From Actinomadura sp. CNU-125 (GTDB lineage Bacteria; Actinomycetota; Actinomycetes; Streptosporangiales; Streptosporangiaceae): DNA of 45,525 nucleotides. The first letter of the stretch is position 1. Each line of letters opens with the position of its first letter. The position numbers and the translations under genes are program-made. A model generated the notes under the pieces. The model did no database searches, was not told where the DNA came from, and was given only the letters and a program-made list of their open reading frames with translations. Shown here one piece after another: positions 31,608-45,371 of this stretch. The stretch spans positions 1 through 45,525 of the forward strand of contig NZ_MKJY01000477.1 in the NCBI RefSeq assembly GCF_001942465.1. Direction: 5' to 3'.

Positions 31608-34600
31608 TCAGTTGACGTTGTAGGCGCGGATGATCGTCTGGTCGATGGCGCTGCCGCCCTCGTCTTCCGCGCTGACGCGCAGAGAGACGGAGCCCTTGGA
31701 CGGGAGCGGGGCGCTGAACTTGCCGTTGCCGAGGGGCTTCGTCTCGGCTTCGGTCCAGGTCGCGCCGTCGTCGGTCGACGTCCAGAAACGGAGGCCGGTG
31801 ACCTTCGTGTCGCCGGTGCCCGCCATGCGCGACGCCGTGAAGACGGCCGGTTCGTCCGTCGGGCGGTTCGTCAGGTCGAGGTTGAGGTCGTAGTCGACGA
31901 GGAGGAGCGGGACGCCGGTGCTCTCGTCGCCGCGGGGGGCGCGGGAGTCGAAGGTCCAGGACGTCGACGTGCGCGTCGACACCGGGAGGATCGCCGACGA
32001 GTCGTTCTCGTACGTCAGCTTGTACTCGGTGTCGCCGGACGGGACGGTGAAGTCGCCGACCGGGCCGTCCGTCTCGCCGACCTTCTTCCCGTCGGCGGAC
32101 AGTGCGAGCTTGCCGGTGATGCCTTCGACGCCGCAGTCGAACCCGTCCGGACGGGTCTGCAGGTCGACGAGCGCGACGTGCAGGTTGCCGCGGGTGCGGG
32201 TGGTGGGGGCCGGGACGCACGTGCTCGATGAGAAACCGGTGCCGGAGTACGGGCCGGGGCGGAGCGGCTGGCGTCCCCACGTGTGTTCGACGTGCTGGCC
32301 CGGCCGGAACTCGGTCACCGTGGACTGGTCGACCCAGCCGCCCGGGATGTCGCGGGGCGAGCCCCAGGCCGTCCAGCGGATGCCGTCGCCGGTCGACACG
32401 TGGTCGGTGCGGGTCGTCCCGGCGGGTGTGCCGTCGGCGTAGGCGTCGAAGAGCAGCAGGCCCTCGGGGGTGAGCCCGTAGCGCTTGTCGGCGAGGACTT
32501 CGGTCGCGTCGCCGTCGAACGCGGCGAACCGCGCGTCGACGCGGGCCAGCTTCGCGTGCTCGGCGGCGGTGATGACGTGGGACGGGTCCGCGGGGATCCC
32601 GTCGCCGAGCGGGCGCAGGACGTCGTAGAACCCGTCGGGGCCGCGGAGCCGGTGCGCGGCGTAGGCGCGGAGCGAGCCGGTCTGCGGGGCGTCCATCGGC
32701 TGGAGCATCATGGGCGCCGCCTCGGCGTCGCCGGAGGTGGTCGTCATCGACCACATGCCCTGGTCGGTGGACTGGACGACGTTCGCGTAGTTCGAGATCG
32801 CCTTCGTCTGGACGCCCTCGACCTGCACGGTGGCGGGGACGGCCTTCGCGCCGTCGAGCGTCACGGTCGTGTCGCCGTCGACGAGGACGTCGGGGTCACC
32901 GGCGACGGCGTAGTACCAGGCGTCACCGGTTCCGCCGCCCTGGACGGTGCCGAGGATCGAGTACCGCCCCTCGGGGACGCGGATCTTCGTCGCGCCGTCC
33001 GCGACCTCGACGGTCGTGGCCAGTTCCACGACGTCGGTCGTGTTGACGACGGTCGCCCAGGCGTACAGGTTCGCGGGGTCGGCGCCGGGGAGCGGGGTCG
33101 CGTCGATGGTGAGGGTGTGCGTCGGGGGTTCGACGTAGAGCGTGGCGACGGTCTGGACGGTCGCGCCGCCGCCCTTCGCCGTCACGACGGCGGTGTGCAG
33201 GCCGGGGTCGAGGCGCGATGCGTCGATCGTCAGCGGGGCCGTGGCCGTGCCGTTCGCCGGGACGTCCACGTGGGACGGGACGGTCGCGGCGCCGTCCGTC
33301 GTGCGGCCGTCGCGGTCGGTCACTTCGACGTCGAGCGTCAACCGGGCGGCTTTCCCCGACGACGACGTCCAGCCGAGCTTCGTCGACAGCTCGCCATGGC
33401 CGGGGTACGCGGAGGTGCCGAGGTCGACGACGCCCTGGTCGGCCAGGACGGGCGTGCGTGCGGCTTCGCCGACGTCGAGACGTCCGGCGCCCAGTTCGTA
33501 CGGGTCGCCGCCGGTGGCGGGGTCGGCGGTGCCGACGAGGGCCGCCTTCAGGCGGGACGGCTTCCAGTCGGGGTGTGCGGCGGCGAGCAGGGCCGCGCCG
33601 CCCGCGACGTGCGGTGCCGCCATCGACGTGCCCGACAGCTTCGTGTAGTTCGCGTCGAGCGGGGTGCCGATCGCGGTGCCTTCGGAGCGGGCGGCGATGA
33701 TGTCGACGCCGGGGGGCGACGACTTCGGGTTTGGCGGTGCGCCCGACCGGGCCTCGGCTGGAGAACTCGGCGAGGCGGTCGCGGCCGTCGACGGCGCCGA
33801 CGGTGAGGGCGGCTTCGGCCGAGCCCGGTGCGCCGACCGTCTCGATCGCGCCGTCGTTGCCCGCGGCGACGACGAACAGGGTGCCGTGCTCGGCGGTGAG
33901 GCCGTTCAGCGCGAGGGAGACCGGGTCGGTGCCGTCGGTCGGGTAGCCGCCGAGGCTCATGTTGACGACGTCGGCGCGGGCCGCGGCCCATTCCATTCCG
34001 GCGATGACGGCGGAGTCGCTGCCGTAGCCGTCGTCGCCGAGGACCTTGCCGATCAGCAGGTCCGCGTCCGGGGCGACGCCCTTGCGTTCGCCGCCGGACG
34101 CCGCGCCGGTGCCGGCGATCGTCGCGGCGACGTGCGTCCCGTGGCCGAGGCGGTCGGCGGTGTCGGGGGATTCGGAGAAGTTCTCCGTCGCGGTGATGCG
34201 TCCTTCGAGGTCGGGGTGGCCGGCGTCGACGCCGCTGTCGAGGACGGCGACCTTCGCGCCCTCGCCGGTGTACCCGGCGCGCAGGCGGCGGGCGCGCCGA
34301 CCTGGCGCAGGTTCCGGTCGAGGCGGTGGGCGGCGGGGGCGGAGGGCGCGAAGGTCGCCTCGACCTTGCCGTCCAGCCAGATGTGCTCGATGCCGGTCGA
34401 CTTCGCGCTCTTCGTGCTGAGGGTCTCGCCGAGGCCGCGGGCTTCCTTCTTGGGCTGCCGGACGGCGACGGCGTCGATGCTCGGCAGGTCCTTCGTCTTG
34501 TCGAGGCCGCCGCCGAGCGCGGAGAGGGCGCGGGGGCCGCCGGACTGCCGCACGATCAGCGGGAGGTCCTTGCTGCGCGCGTCGTCGTAGCCCTGCTTGA

Positions 34601-34940
34601 TCAGGGACGTGACGTCGAACAGTTCGGGGTCGATGACGCGGCCGACGAGCCCGGCGACGTCCATCGGGGTGACGACGACGTGGCCGTCCGGGCGGATCTC
34701 CTTGCGGAAGGCGCCCTTCTCGCGGCCGGGCGCGGGGGTCACCGAGACGAGCGGGGGCTCGCCCTCGGCCGTCCGGACCGACACGACGTCGCCGGTCAGC
34801 AGGGTGACCTTCCAGGCTTTGCCCGGGGTCAGGCCGCCGGTGGGCGGTGGGGCGGCGTCGGCGGGTGCGGATACCGCGGCCAGTGCGCCCGCGGCGAGCA
34901 GGGAGCCGAGCAGTGCCCGGCTCCAGCGTTGGGGACTCAT
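31608..34940 (-). CDS. Secreted subtilisin-like serine protease (S8) with long C-terminal extension, interrupted by two frameshifts
   Basis: Extracellular endoprotease of about 1110 residues. A Sec signal peptide ([20 protein letters not shown], cleaved near ADAA) is followed by a pro-region (about 35-215), then the catalytic domain. The triad is Asp about 235 ([15 protein letters not shown]), His about 270 ([12 protein letters not shown]) and Ser about 439 ([13 protein letters not shown]). About 650 residues of beta-rich sequence follow, with Ig-like and jelly-roll-like stretches ([31 protein letters not shown]). The frame changes near 34284 (one base missing) and at the G-run 33711-33716 (one base extra), which cancel in length. 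GAGGAG precedes ATG 34940. Ends at a strong terminator. Confidence 0.86.
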
Positions 34941-35077
34941 GTGTCTCCTCTGGCGGATGGGTTCGCTAGGTCTCTGCCGGAGGAAGCCTCCGTGTTCGCC
35001 CCCATAGGTCGGTTTTCTCGTGCGGCGGGAACCGGAATAGGGGGCTCACACGTCCTGTTAGAGAGAACATCAGCAAA

Positions 35078-35098
35078 GTTGAGTCGGGGCGACTCAAG
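35078..35098. promoter_or_regulatory. HAIR element (HspR operator) of the dnaK operon
   Basis: GTTGAGT (35078-35084), a 7-base spacer and ACTCAAG (35092-35098) differ by one base from the published HAIR consensus CTTGAGT-N7-ACTCAAG bound by HspR. It stands just upstream of the dnaK promoter, and hspR is the fourth gene of this operon, giving the known autorepression loop released by heat. The divergent region 34941-35228 holds no gene. Confidence 0.9.
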
Positions 35099-35102
35099 TG
35101 AT

Positions 35103-35131
35103 TTGACAACGAGGAGCCGCCCGGGCAACCT
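35103..35131 (+). promoter_or_regulatory. Promoter of the dnaK operon
   Basis: TTGACA (35103-35108), a 17-base spacer and CAACCT (35126-35131) fit a housekeeping-type promoter immediately after the HAIR site, leaving an untranslated leader of roughly 90 bases. The -35 is perfect and the -10 weak. Confidence 0.6.
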
Positions 35132-35228
35132 TGCGAACTGGAGACCAACCGGCCGCACCCTGCCGCTTACGACCAGCGGGACGCGACCGGGTGCGATAAC
35201 ACCGGACGAACGACGGAGGAACGAGAAC

Positions 35229-37085
35229 ATGGCACGTGCGGTCGGCATCGACCTCGGGACGACCAACTCGGTCGTCGCGATCCTGGAGGGCGGCGAGCCC
35301 ACCGTCATCGCCAACGCGGAGGGGTCGCGGACCACGCCGTCCGTCGTCGCCTTCGCCAAGAACGGCGAGGTCCTGGTCGGCGAGGTCGCCAAGCGCCAGG
35401 CGGTGACCAACGTCGACCGGACGATCCGGTCGGTCAAGCGCGAGATGGGCACCGACTGGAAGACCAAGATCGACGACAAGGACTTCAACCCGCAGCAGAT
35501 GAGCGCGTTCGTGCTCCAGAAGCTGAAGCGGGACGCCGAGGCGTACCTGGGCGAGTCCGTCACCGACGCGGTCATCACCGTCCCGGCGTACTTCTCCGAC
35601 CACCAGCGCCAGGCCACCAAGGAGGCCGGCCAGATCGCGGGTCTGAACGTCCTGCGGATCATCAACGAGCCGACGTCCGCGGCGCTGGCGTACCACCTGG
35701 AGAAGGAGAACGAGGCCACCATCCTGGTGTTCGACCTCGGCGGCGGCACGTTCGACGTGTCCCTGCTGGAGGTCGGCGACGGGGTCGTCGAGGTCAAGGC
35801 CACCAGCGGTGACAACCACCTCGGCGGCGACGACTGGGACCAGGCCGTCGTGAACTGGCTGGTCGAGAAGTTCAAGAACGCCAACGGCGTCGACCTGTCC
35901 AAGGACAAGATGGCGCTGCAGCGGCTCCGCGAGGCCGCCGAGAAGGCGAAGATCGAGCTGTCCGGTTCGTCCGAGACGCAGATCAACCTGCCCTACATCA
36001 CCGCCTCGGCGGAGGGCCCGCTGCACCTGGACGAGAAGCTCACCCGGGCCGAGTTCCAGCGGCTGACCTCCGACCTCCTCGACCGGACCAAGGCGCCGTT
36101 CCAGTCGGTGCTGAAGGACGCGAACATCACGGTGAACGACATCGACCAGGTCGTCCTGGTCGGCGGTTCCACCCGGATGCCCGCGGTGTCCGACCTGGTC
36201 AAGGAGATGACCGGCAAGGAGCCGAACAAGGGCGTCAACCCGGACGAGGTCGTCGCGATCGGCGCGAGCCTGCAGGCGGGCGTGCTGAAGGGCGAGGTGA
36301 AGGACGTCCTGCTGCTGGACGTCACCCCGCTGAGCCTCGGCATCGAGACCAAGGGCGGCATCTTCACCAAGATCATCGAGCGGAACACGACGATCCCGAC
36401 CAAGCGGTCGGAGACGTTCACCACCGCCGACGACAACCAGCCGTCCGTGGAGATCCAGGTCTACCAGGGCGAGCGCGAGATCGCCGCGTACAACAAGAAG
36501 CTCGGCACCTTCCAGCTCACCGGCCTGCCCCCGGCGCCGCGCGGCGTCCCGCAGATCGAGGTCACCTTCGACATCGACGCGAACGGCATCGTGAACGTCA
36601 GCGCGAAGGACCAGGGCACCGGCAAGGAGCAGTCGATGGTCATCACGGGCGGCAGCGCGCTGCCCAAGGACGACATCGAGCAGATGGTCAAGGACGCCGA
36701 GCAGTACGCCGAGGACGACAAGCGCCGCAAGGAGGAGGCCGAGGTCCGCAACCAGGCCGACACCCTCGCCTACTCGACCGAGAAGTTCCTGCGGGAGAAC
36801 GACGAGAAGGTCCCCGCGGAGCTGAAGGGCGAGGTCGAGGAGGCCGTCGCCGAGGTCAAGAAGGCGCTGGAGGGCACCGACGTCGACGCCATCAAGGGCT
36901 CGACGGAGAAGCTCGCGCAGGTCAGCCAGAAGATGGGCGCCGCGATGTACGCCCAGAACCCCGAGGGCGCCCAGGCCGGCGCCGAGGAACCGGGGCCGAC
37001 GGCGGACGCGCAGGGCGGCCAGGACGACGAGGTCGTCGACGCCGAGATCATCGACGACGACAAGCCGAAGGGTGACGCATCGTGA
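35229..37085 (+). CDS. dnaK: Chaperone DnaK (Hsp70)
   Basis: ATP-driven chaperone of 618 residues. The nucleotide-binding domain begins [20 protein letters not shown], the signature sequence, and contains [16 protein letters not shown] and [12 protein letters not shown]. The substrate-binding domain has [14 protein letters not shown], and the helical lid ends in an acidic tail ([11 protein letters not shown]). The short N-terminal insertion region is of the Gram-positive type. GGAGG precedes ATG 35229. Its TGA overlaps the grpE GTG (GTGA). Controlled by HspR through the HAIR site upstream. Confidence 0.98.
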   Translation: MARAVGIDLGTTNSVVAILEGGEPTVIANAEGSRTTPSVVAFAKNGEVLVGEVAKRQAVTNVDRTIRSVKREMGTDWKTKIDDKDFNPQQMSAFVLQKLKRDAEAYLGESVTDAVITVPAYFSDHQRQATKEAGQIAGLNVLRIINEPTSAALAYHLEKENEATILVFDLGGGTFDVSLLEVGDGVVEVKATSGDNHLGGDDWDQAVVNWLVEKFKNANGVDLSKDKMALQRLREAAEKAKIELSGSSETQINLPYITASAEGPLHLDEKLTRAEFQRLTSDLLDRTKAPFQSVLKDANITVNDIDQVVLVGGSTRMPAVSDLVKEMTGKEPNKGVNPDEVVAIGASLQAGVLKGEVKDVLLLDVTPLSLGIETKGGIFTKIIERNTTIPTKRSETFTTADDNQPSVEIQVYQGEREIAAYNKKLGTFQLTGLPPAPRGVPQIEVTFDIDANGIVNVSAKDQGTGKEQSMVITGGSALPKDDIEQMVKDAEQYAEDDKRRKEEAEVRNQADTLAYSTEKFLRENDEKVPAELKGEVEEAVAEVKKALEGTDVDAIKGSTEKLAQVSQKMGAAMYAQNPEGAQAGAEEPGPTADAQGGQDDEVVDAEIIDDDKPKGDAS

Positions 37086-37816
37086 GTACCTCTCCCGATG
37101 AGGGCGAGGAGAAGGAGGGACCGGTGATCCGCGACAAGCGGCGCATCGACCCCGAGACGGGGAAAGTCCGGGAGAAGGCGGGCGAGAAGGACAAGCCCGC
37201 CGCCCCGGCGGCCCCGGCCGACGAGGCGGCGGGGGCCGCCGAGGCCGGGGCGGGCAACGGCGAGGCCGCGGCGCTGCAGGAGCAGCTCACCGAACGGCTC
37301 GACGACCTGCGGCGGCTGAAGGCCGAGTACGACAACTACCGCAAGCGCGTCGACCGGGACCGGGTCGCGGTCCGCGAGCAGGCGCTCGGGCAGGTGCTGT
37401 CGGAACTGCTGCCGGTGCTGGACGACATCGGCCGCGCCCGCGACCACGACGAGCTGACCGGCGGGTTCAAGTCCGTCGGGGAGGCGCTGGAGGCGGTCAC
37501 CGGCAAGCTCGGGCTGGAGAGCTACGGGGAGAAGGGCGAGCCCTTCGACCCGACGGTGCACGAGGCGCTGATGCACTCCTACTCGCCGGACGTCACCGAG
37601 ACGAGCGTCGTGGACGTCCTGCAGCCCGGGTACCGGATCGGCGAGCGGATCCTGCGCGCGGCGCGGGTCGCGGTGGCCGAGCCGGACCCGAACGCGGAAC
37701 CGGCCGCGGGCGGCGACGCGGACGCGGCGGACGACACCGCCGATGCCGCCGCGGCGGACGAGTCGGCGGACAAGCCGTCGAACAAGTCGGACGACTCCGG
37801 CAAGTCCGACGAGTGA
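37082..37816 (+). CDS. grpE: Nucleotide exchange factor GrpE
   Basis: Releases ADP from DnaK. 244 residues. A charged, Ala/Pro-rich N-terminus leads to the long coiled coil (about 65-120: [20 protein letters not shown]) and the beta-wing head ([37 protein letters not shown]). The C-terminal acidic low-complexity tail (about 205-244) is longer than in Gram-negative GrpE but common in actinomycetes. GTG start overlapping the dnaK stop by 4 bases indicates coupled translation. Confidence 0.96.
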   Translation: MSTSPDEGEEKEGPVIRDKRRIDPETGKVREKAGEKDKPAAPAAPADEAAGAAEAGAGNGEAAALQEQLTERLDDLRRLKAEYDNYRKRVDRDRVAVREQALGQVLSELLPVLDDIGRARDHDELTGGFKSVGEALEAVTGKLGLESYGEKGEPFDPTVHEALMHSYSPDVTETSVVDVLQPGYRIGERILRAARVAVAEPDPNAEPAAGGDADAADDTADAAAADESADKPSNKSDDSGKSDE

Positions 37817-37825
37817 CGCACGGAC

Positions 37826-37860
37826 GGCCCGTCCCGTCCCCGCGCGGGGCGGGACGGGCC
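37826..37860 (+). terminator. Intra-operon stem-loop between grpE and dnaJ
   Basis: GGCCCGTCCCG (37826-37836) and its exact complement (37850-37860) enclose the further palindrome CCCCGCGCGGGG, giving a stem of about 16 bp. It lies in the only sizeable gap inside the chaperone genes (103 bases) and may be a partial terminator or processing site that lowers dnaJ-hspR-clpB relative to dnaK-grpE. Confidence 0.6.
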
Positions 37861-37919
37861 GGACGGCCGGGCGGCGAGACTGGACGTAGGCAGTTGGGCA
37901 GAGCAGAGAGCGGGGCGCC

Positions 37920-39095
37920 GTGAGCACCAAGGACTACCTGGAGAAGGACTACTACAAGGTCCTCGGTGTCTCCAAGACCGCCTCGCAGGAGGAGATCAAG
38001 AAGTCCTACCGGAAGCTGGCCCGCAAGTACCACCCGGACGCGAACCGGGGCGACGCCGACGCCGAGGACCGCTTCAAGGAGGTCTCCGAGGCCTACGACG
38101 TCCTGTCCGACGAGAAGCGCCGCAAGGAGTACGACTCGGTGCGGTCCATGCCGGGCGGGTTCCGCGGCCAGCAGGGCGGCGGCTTCCCCTTCGACCTGGG
38201 CGACATCTTCGGGCAGCAGGGCGGCGCCGGAACGCAGACCGGCGGCGCCGGGGAACGCATCGGCGACCTGTTCGGCGGCCTGTTCAACCGGGGCGGCGGC
38301 GCCGGCACCCGGACGGGCGGGACGCGGCGGGCCCGCCGCGGCGCCGACGTCGAGACGGACGTGACGCTGACGTTCGGCCGCGCGATGAACGGCGTGACCG
38401 TCCCGATCAAGCTGACGAGCGAGGCCGCGTGCGCGAACTGCCGCGGCACGGGCGCGAAGGCGGGGACCGTCCCGCGGGTGTGCCCGAACTGCGAGGGCAC
38501 CGGGCACGAGACCCGCAACCTGGGCAACTTCGGGTTCCAGGAGCCGTGCAAGGAGTGCCGGGGCCGCGGCCTGGTCGTGGACGACCCGTGCCCGACCTGC
38601 CACGGCAGCGGCCGCGCCACCGGCACCCGGACGATCCAGGCGCGCGTCCCGGCGGGCGTGTCCGACGGGCAGAAGATCCGGCTGAAGGGCAAGGGCGCGC
38701 CGGGCGAGGCGGGCGGCCCGAACGGCGACCTGTACGTGAACATCAAGGTGAAGCCGCACGCGGTGTTCGGCCGCGACCGCGACAACCTGACGCTGTCGGT
38801 GCCGGTGACGTTCCCGGAGGCGGCGCTCGGCGGCGAGATCCGGGTGCCGACGTTCCAGGGGCAGCCGGTGACGCTGAAGCTGCCCGAGGGCACCCCGAAC
38901 GGGCGGACGTTCCGCGTCCGGGGCCGCGGCGCGCCCCGCCGGGACGGCACCAAGGGCGACCTGCTCGTCACGGTGGACGTGCAGGTCCCGGCGAAGATCG
39001 ACGACCAGACGCGCGAGGCCCTGACCCGGCTGCGGGAGGCGGGCGACGGCGACGACCTGCGCGCCGACCTGCTCAAGCAGGCCAGACAGGAGTGA
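37920..39095 (+). CDS. dnaJ: Chaperone DnaJ (type A)
   Basis: Hsp40 co-chaperone of 391 residues. The J domain (about 8-75) has KYHPDAN with the HPD motif. A G/F-rich linker (about 80-140) follows, then four zinc-binding repeats ([32 protein letters not shown]) and the substrate-binding C-terminus. It stimulates the DnaK ATPase. GTG 37920 is chosen because the protein then begins [18 protein letters not shown]. hspR begins 2 bases after its stop. Confidence 0.97.
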   Translation: MSTKDYLEKDYYKVLGVSKTASQEEIKKSYRKLARKYHPDANRGDADAEDRFKEVSEAYDVLSDEKRRKEYDSVRSMPGGFRGQQGGGFPFDLGDIFGQQGGAGTQTGGAGERIGDLFGGLFNRGGGAGTRTGGTRRARRGADVETDVTLTFGRAMNGVTVPIKLTSEAACANCRGTGAKAGTVPRVCPNCEGTGHETRNLGNFGFQEPCKECRGRGLVVDDPCPTCHGSGRATGTRTIQARVPAGVSDGQKIRLKGKGAPGEAGGPNGDLYVNIKVKPHAVFGRDRDNLTLSVPVTFPEAALGGEIRVPTFQGQPVTLKLPEGTPNGRTFRVRGRGAPRRDGTKGDLLVTVDVQVPAKIDDQTREALTRLREAGDGDDLRADLLKQARQE

Positions 39096-39097
39096 TC

Positions 39098-39544
39098 ATG
39101 GACCCGTTCGGTGACGACACACCGGTCTACGTGATCTCCGTGGCGGCGCAGCTTTCCGGCCTGCACCCGCAGACGCTGCGGACCTACGACCGGATGGGGC
39201 TGGTGTGCCCCGGACGGACGGCGGGCCGGGGCCGCCGCTACTCGATGCGCGACATCGTCCTGCTCCGCGAGATCCAGCGGCTCTCGCAGGAGGAAGGCAT
39301 CAACCTGTCGGGCATCAAGCACATCCTGGAGCTGCAGCGCGACAACGTGCGGCTCCGCGACGAGCTCGCCAAGGCGCACGCCGCCCTGGAGGAGCTCGCG
39401 AACGAACTCGAATCGACCCGTGCGGTCGCGGCGCGGCTGGCGCAGCAGCGGCGGCACGGCGACCCGGGCGCGCCCGGGTCCGACCTGGTGCCGATCCGGC
39501 GCACCAGCGTCGTCGTCTGGCAGCAGCGGCCCGAACACGAATAG
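39098..39544 (+). CDS. hspR: Heat-shock repressor HspR (MerR family)
   Basis: 148-residue repressor of the dnaK regulon. The MerR-type winged helix (about 8-75: [41 protein letters not shown]) is followed by a coiled-coil dimerisation helix (about 85-120) and a short hydrophobic tail (SVVVWQQ). HspR is known to need DnaK as co-repressor, so free DnaK feeds back on this operon. GGAG (39089-39092) precedes ATG 39098. clpB follows after 43 bases. Confidence 0.96.
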   Translation: MDPFGDDTPVYVISVAAQLSGLHPQTLRTYDRMGLVCPGRTAGRGRRYSMRDIVLLREIQRLSQEEGINLSGIKHILELQRDNVRLRDELAKAHAALEELANELESTRAVAARLAQQRRHGDPGAPGSDLVPIRRTSVVVWQQRPEHE

Positions 39545-39587
39545 GGCTCACCGGGCTTTCCAAGGTGACGCAGGGGGAGAGCGGATC

Positions 39588-42185
<2,598 letters not shown>

Positions 42186-42220
42186 GGCGCGCCGGGCGTC
42201 CGGGCCGGGCGGCGGGCGGC

Positions 42221-44577
42221 TCAGCCGCCGGGGAGCACGAGCCGGAAGTGCGCGCCCTTCAGGACCGGATGCACGGCCTGCCGGGCCTCGACCGTCAGGT
42301 CGCCGTCGACGCGCTGGGCGAGGGTGCGGGCGCGGTTCAGCCCGTCGCCGCGCCCGTCCCCGCGCGTCGACGTCCCCTTGCGGAAGACGCGGTGGCCGAT
42401 CGTCTCGTCGATCCCGGGGCCGCTGTCCTGGACGTCGACCACCAGGTCACCGGCGGACATCGTGGCCAGCACCTGGACCGAGCCGCCGCTCTCGCCCACG
42501 GCCTCGGCGGCGTTGCTCAGCAGTTCGTAGAGCAGCGTCTCCAGCAGCTCGGCCCGGACGGCGACGGGCGCCGCCGCCGGGCCGCGGACCGTGAGATCGA
42601 TCCGCGGGTGGGCGGCGGCGAAGTCCGGCCGCAGGCGGGCGAGCACCTCGGCGAGGTCGCCGTCGCCTGCCGAGCGGGCACGTCGGCGGCCGTCAGGTTC
42701 GCGGTCTCCGCGACGAGCGCGCGCGCCGCGTCCGGGCCGGGCGCGGCGTCGTAGCCGGCACGGCCCGGCGCGAGCGAGTGCCGGTACAAATCGAAGGGGC
42801 GCAGGTCGGGTTCGGCGGCGGCGCGTCCCGGTTCGGCCGCCGCCTCCGACAGCCGCTCCACGGCGCCGGGGAGGTGCTCCTTCGCCTGCCCGGCCAGGCC
42901 GATCAGCGCACCGCACCGGCGGAACACGATGCCGTCGTCGCCGGCCCGGGCGGCTAGGGGAAGGGCGCCGAGCGCCTCGATGCCCGCGCGCACCGACGCC
43001 TCGTCCGCCTGGCCGCCCCGGCCCGCCCGATCTGCCCGGTCGGAGTTCAGCGCGATCTCGCGGACGATGTCGTTCACCCCGACCGGCACGCCCGGCATGG
43101 CGGCCGACAGCGCCGCCCAGAAGACGACCTCGGCCGCCGGGGAGCCCGCGACCGGCGCGAGCACCGCGTCGCGGACCGGCGCGGTCATCCGCGCGTCCTC
43201 CCCCCAGCGGGGCAGGCCCCCGGCGGCCGGGCGCCGGTCGGAGTCCCGCCGCAGGAAGTCGAGGAACAGCCGGACGAGCGCCGGGTCGAGCCCGCTCTCG
43301 GACTCCAGTGCGGCCGTGGTGGCGAGGTCGCCGAGCCCGGCGAGGTCCACGACCCACGACAGCGTCCGCAGGTTCACGGTTTCGTCGGGAGTGTCGAGGG
43401 CGTGGGTGAAGGCGGTGACCGGCCACTGCCGGCCCGCGACGCGCAGCAGCGCGACCGGACGCCGCGCGGGCGTCTTGACCAGCCGCAGCAGCGAGCGCAG
43501 GTCGAGGACGGCCGCGTCCGTCCGGTCCGCGTACCCGCGCGGGACGAGCCCGTGGCCGACGGCGAGGAACGGCGCGAGACCGGGCAGCGGCGGCACCGTC
43601 CGGGTTCCGGGGTCGGCGACGTAGAGGTCGACGTGCCCGGACGGGCGGAAGCCGCCGGTCTCGGGGTCGGCGAACAGCCCGGAGAGCTCGGTGAGGTGGC
43701 CGCCCTCGACGGGGTGCGCGGTCGTCTCGGGGGCGGTTTCGACGCCGAGGAACGCGTCGAGTGCGGCGGCGAAACCGGCGGCGATGTGCGGGCCGCCCGT
43801 CCGGCGCAGGGAGTCGTAGGCGTCGAGGAGCCGGTGCTCGGCGGACTCCTGCCGGACGGACCACAGCGCGAACGACGACGGCCGCGGCGTCGCCGGGTCC
43901 AGGTGCCAGCGCAGGACCTCCGCGGGCTCCGCCTTCCAGGGCCAGGCGGGGAGCGGCGGCGCGGCCGCGGGCCCGCCGGACAGCTCGTCCGGCCGGTCCA
44001 GCATGCCTTCGGCGGCCAGGATCAGGCCCTTGTCCGCCAGCGACCGGCAGGCGGCGTGCCACTCCTCGGCGCTGTCGGCGAGCGCGTCGATCCGCGCGAT
44101 GACGGCGGCGCGCCGCTCGCCGATGCGATCTTCCAGCGCCTCCTCCAGCGTCGCGAGGTGCTCGGCCACGTCGGGCCACGACGTCTGGCAGAACTCGACG
44201 AGCAGTTCCCGGTCGGCGGTGAAGTCCGTGCCCGCGAGCCGCGCCTGTTCGGCCAGTTCCTCCAGCCGGACGGCCAGCCGGTTCTGCCTTCGGGCGCGCA
44301 CCCGGTCGAGCCGCTGGGTGAGCTCGCCGACGCGCCCCTCCTCGATGGCGGCGCAGTCGGCGAGCATCGATTCGGCGAGCGCGAAGCGGCCCTCGGCGAC
44401 CAGGCCGTCGAACACCGCGTACTCGTCCTGACCGGCGGCGATACCCGCAAGCAGGGCGTGCGCCAGGTCCGGCGGACCGGCCGCCTCGTCGAGCGCGACC
44501 AGCAGCCGCCGGTGCCGGAACCGCTGCGGCCACTCCTCGACGAGCTCGCCCAGCAGGGCGTCCAGTTCCTCGTTCAC
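42221..44577 (-). CDS. GHKL (histidine-kinase-like) ATPase protein with large helical N-terminal region, interrupted by one frameshift
   Basis: About 785 residues after repair. The N-terminal ~200 residues are strongly helical, with coiled-coil character (LTQRLDRVRARRQNRLAVRL; LEEALEDRIGERRAAVIARI). A central ~400-residue region has no recognised domain. The C-terminus is a GHKL ATPase fold: ELLSNAAEAVGESGG (N box), VQDSGPGIDE (G1), GDGRGDGLNRA (G2) and GAHFRLVLPGG. No phosphoacceptor H box or membrane helix is seen, so it is not a classical sensor kinase. The frame breaks at about 42671, where one added base joins TAADVPAR to AGDGDLAEVLARLRPDF. ATG 44577 overlaps the upstream stop by 4 bases. 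Role unknown. Confidence 0.68.
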
Positions 44578-45371
44578 CGCCGTCGCCCCCGTCCCCCGCG
44601 CTGCCCGGCCCGGTACCAGTCGTAGAGCGGGCGGAGCCGTTCCAGCAGCGCGATCATCGGCAGCCCGTACGGGCCCGCGACGCGCCCGACCTCGGTGAAC
44701 AGGTCGTCCCAGCGGTCGGCCAGCAGCTTGCCGAGGCGGCGGTAGCCGTCCAGTTCCTCGCCCATGCTCTCCAGGTCGGCGAGTTCCCCTTCCCGCGCCA
44801 CCAGGTGCCGTGCCGTCCGGACGATCGACTCGACCCGGCGCAGCGAGGACGTCTGCACGCGCCCCGCGATCGGCGTGCCGCCCGCCTCGCGGACGAGCGC
44901 GTCCAGATGCCGCCGGACGCTCGCCGGAAGGTGCGGCTCCAGGTGGGGGCGCCGACGGGGGTCGAGGGCCGCCTCCCGGATCAGGGTGAGCAGGCCGCCG
45001 TCGGTGGTGAGCGCCTCGTGCATCGCGCCCCCGGCCTCGAAGATGAACCAGCCGCGCAACTCCTCGAAGTGGTCGATCTCCGCCGCCAGGCCGGCCCAGG
45101 TGTCCTCGGCCTCGGTGCGGTCCGCCGCCTGTTCGAGCGAGGACGCGAAGGTCCGCATCGGCAGCGGGCGGCGCGGCCCCCGCTCGACGGCCTCGACGGC
45201 GAGCCCGCGCCAGGCGTCCGGCAGCACGTCGGTCAGCATGTGGGCCACCTCGGCGCCGTGCTCGCCGCCGCCGAGCAGCGCGTCGGCCATCCCGCCGACC
45301 GCGCCGACCAGGCGCGCCGCGGACTCGGTCTCCAGCAGGAGCAGCGCCGCGCTGAGCAGCAGGTCGCCCAT
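44574..45371 (-). CDS. Uncharacterised helical protein in operon with the GHKL ATPase
   Basis: 265 residues (MGDLLLSAALLLLETESAAR...), rich in Leu, Ala, Arg and Glu, and predicted almost entirely helical. No signal peptide, metal motif or nucleotide motif is visible. Stretches such as DDLFTEVGRVAGPYGLPMIA and LLERLRPLYDWYRAGQRG near the C-terminus may be conserved features. Its stop overlaps the ATG of the GHKL gene (ATGA), so the two products are made together and probably interact. I do not recognise the family. Confidence 0.6.
   Translation of the reverse strand: MGDLLLSAALLLLETESAARLVGAVGGMADALLGGGEHGAEVAHMLTDVLPDAWRGLAVEAVERGPRRPLPMRTFASSLEQAADRTEAEDTWAGLAAEIDHFEELRGWFIFEAGGAMHEALTTDGGLLTLIREAALDPRRRPHLEPHLPASVRRHLDALVREAGGTPIAGRVQTSSLRRVESIVRTARHLVAREGELADLESMGEELDGYRRLGKLLADRWDDLFTEVGRVAGPYGLPMIALLERLRPLYDWYRAGQRGGRGRRR

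Noticed and set aside
34326..35228. In-frame extension upstream of dnaK
   Set aside because: It crosses the HAIR operator and the divergent protease gene; DnaK's conserved N-terminus starts at 35229.
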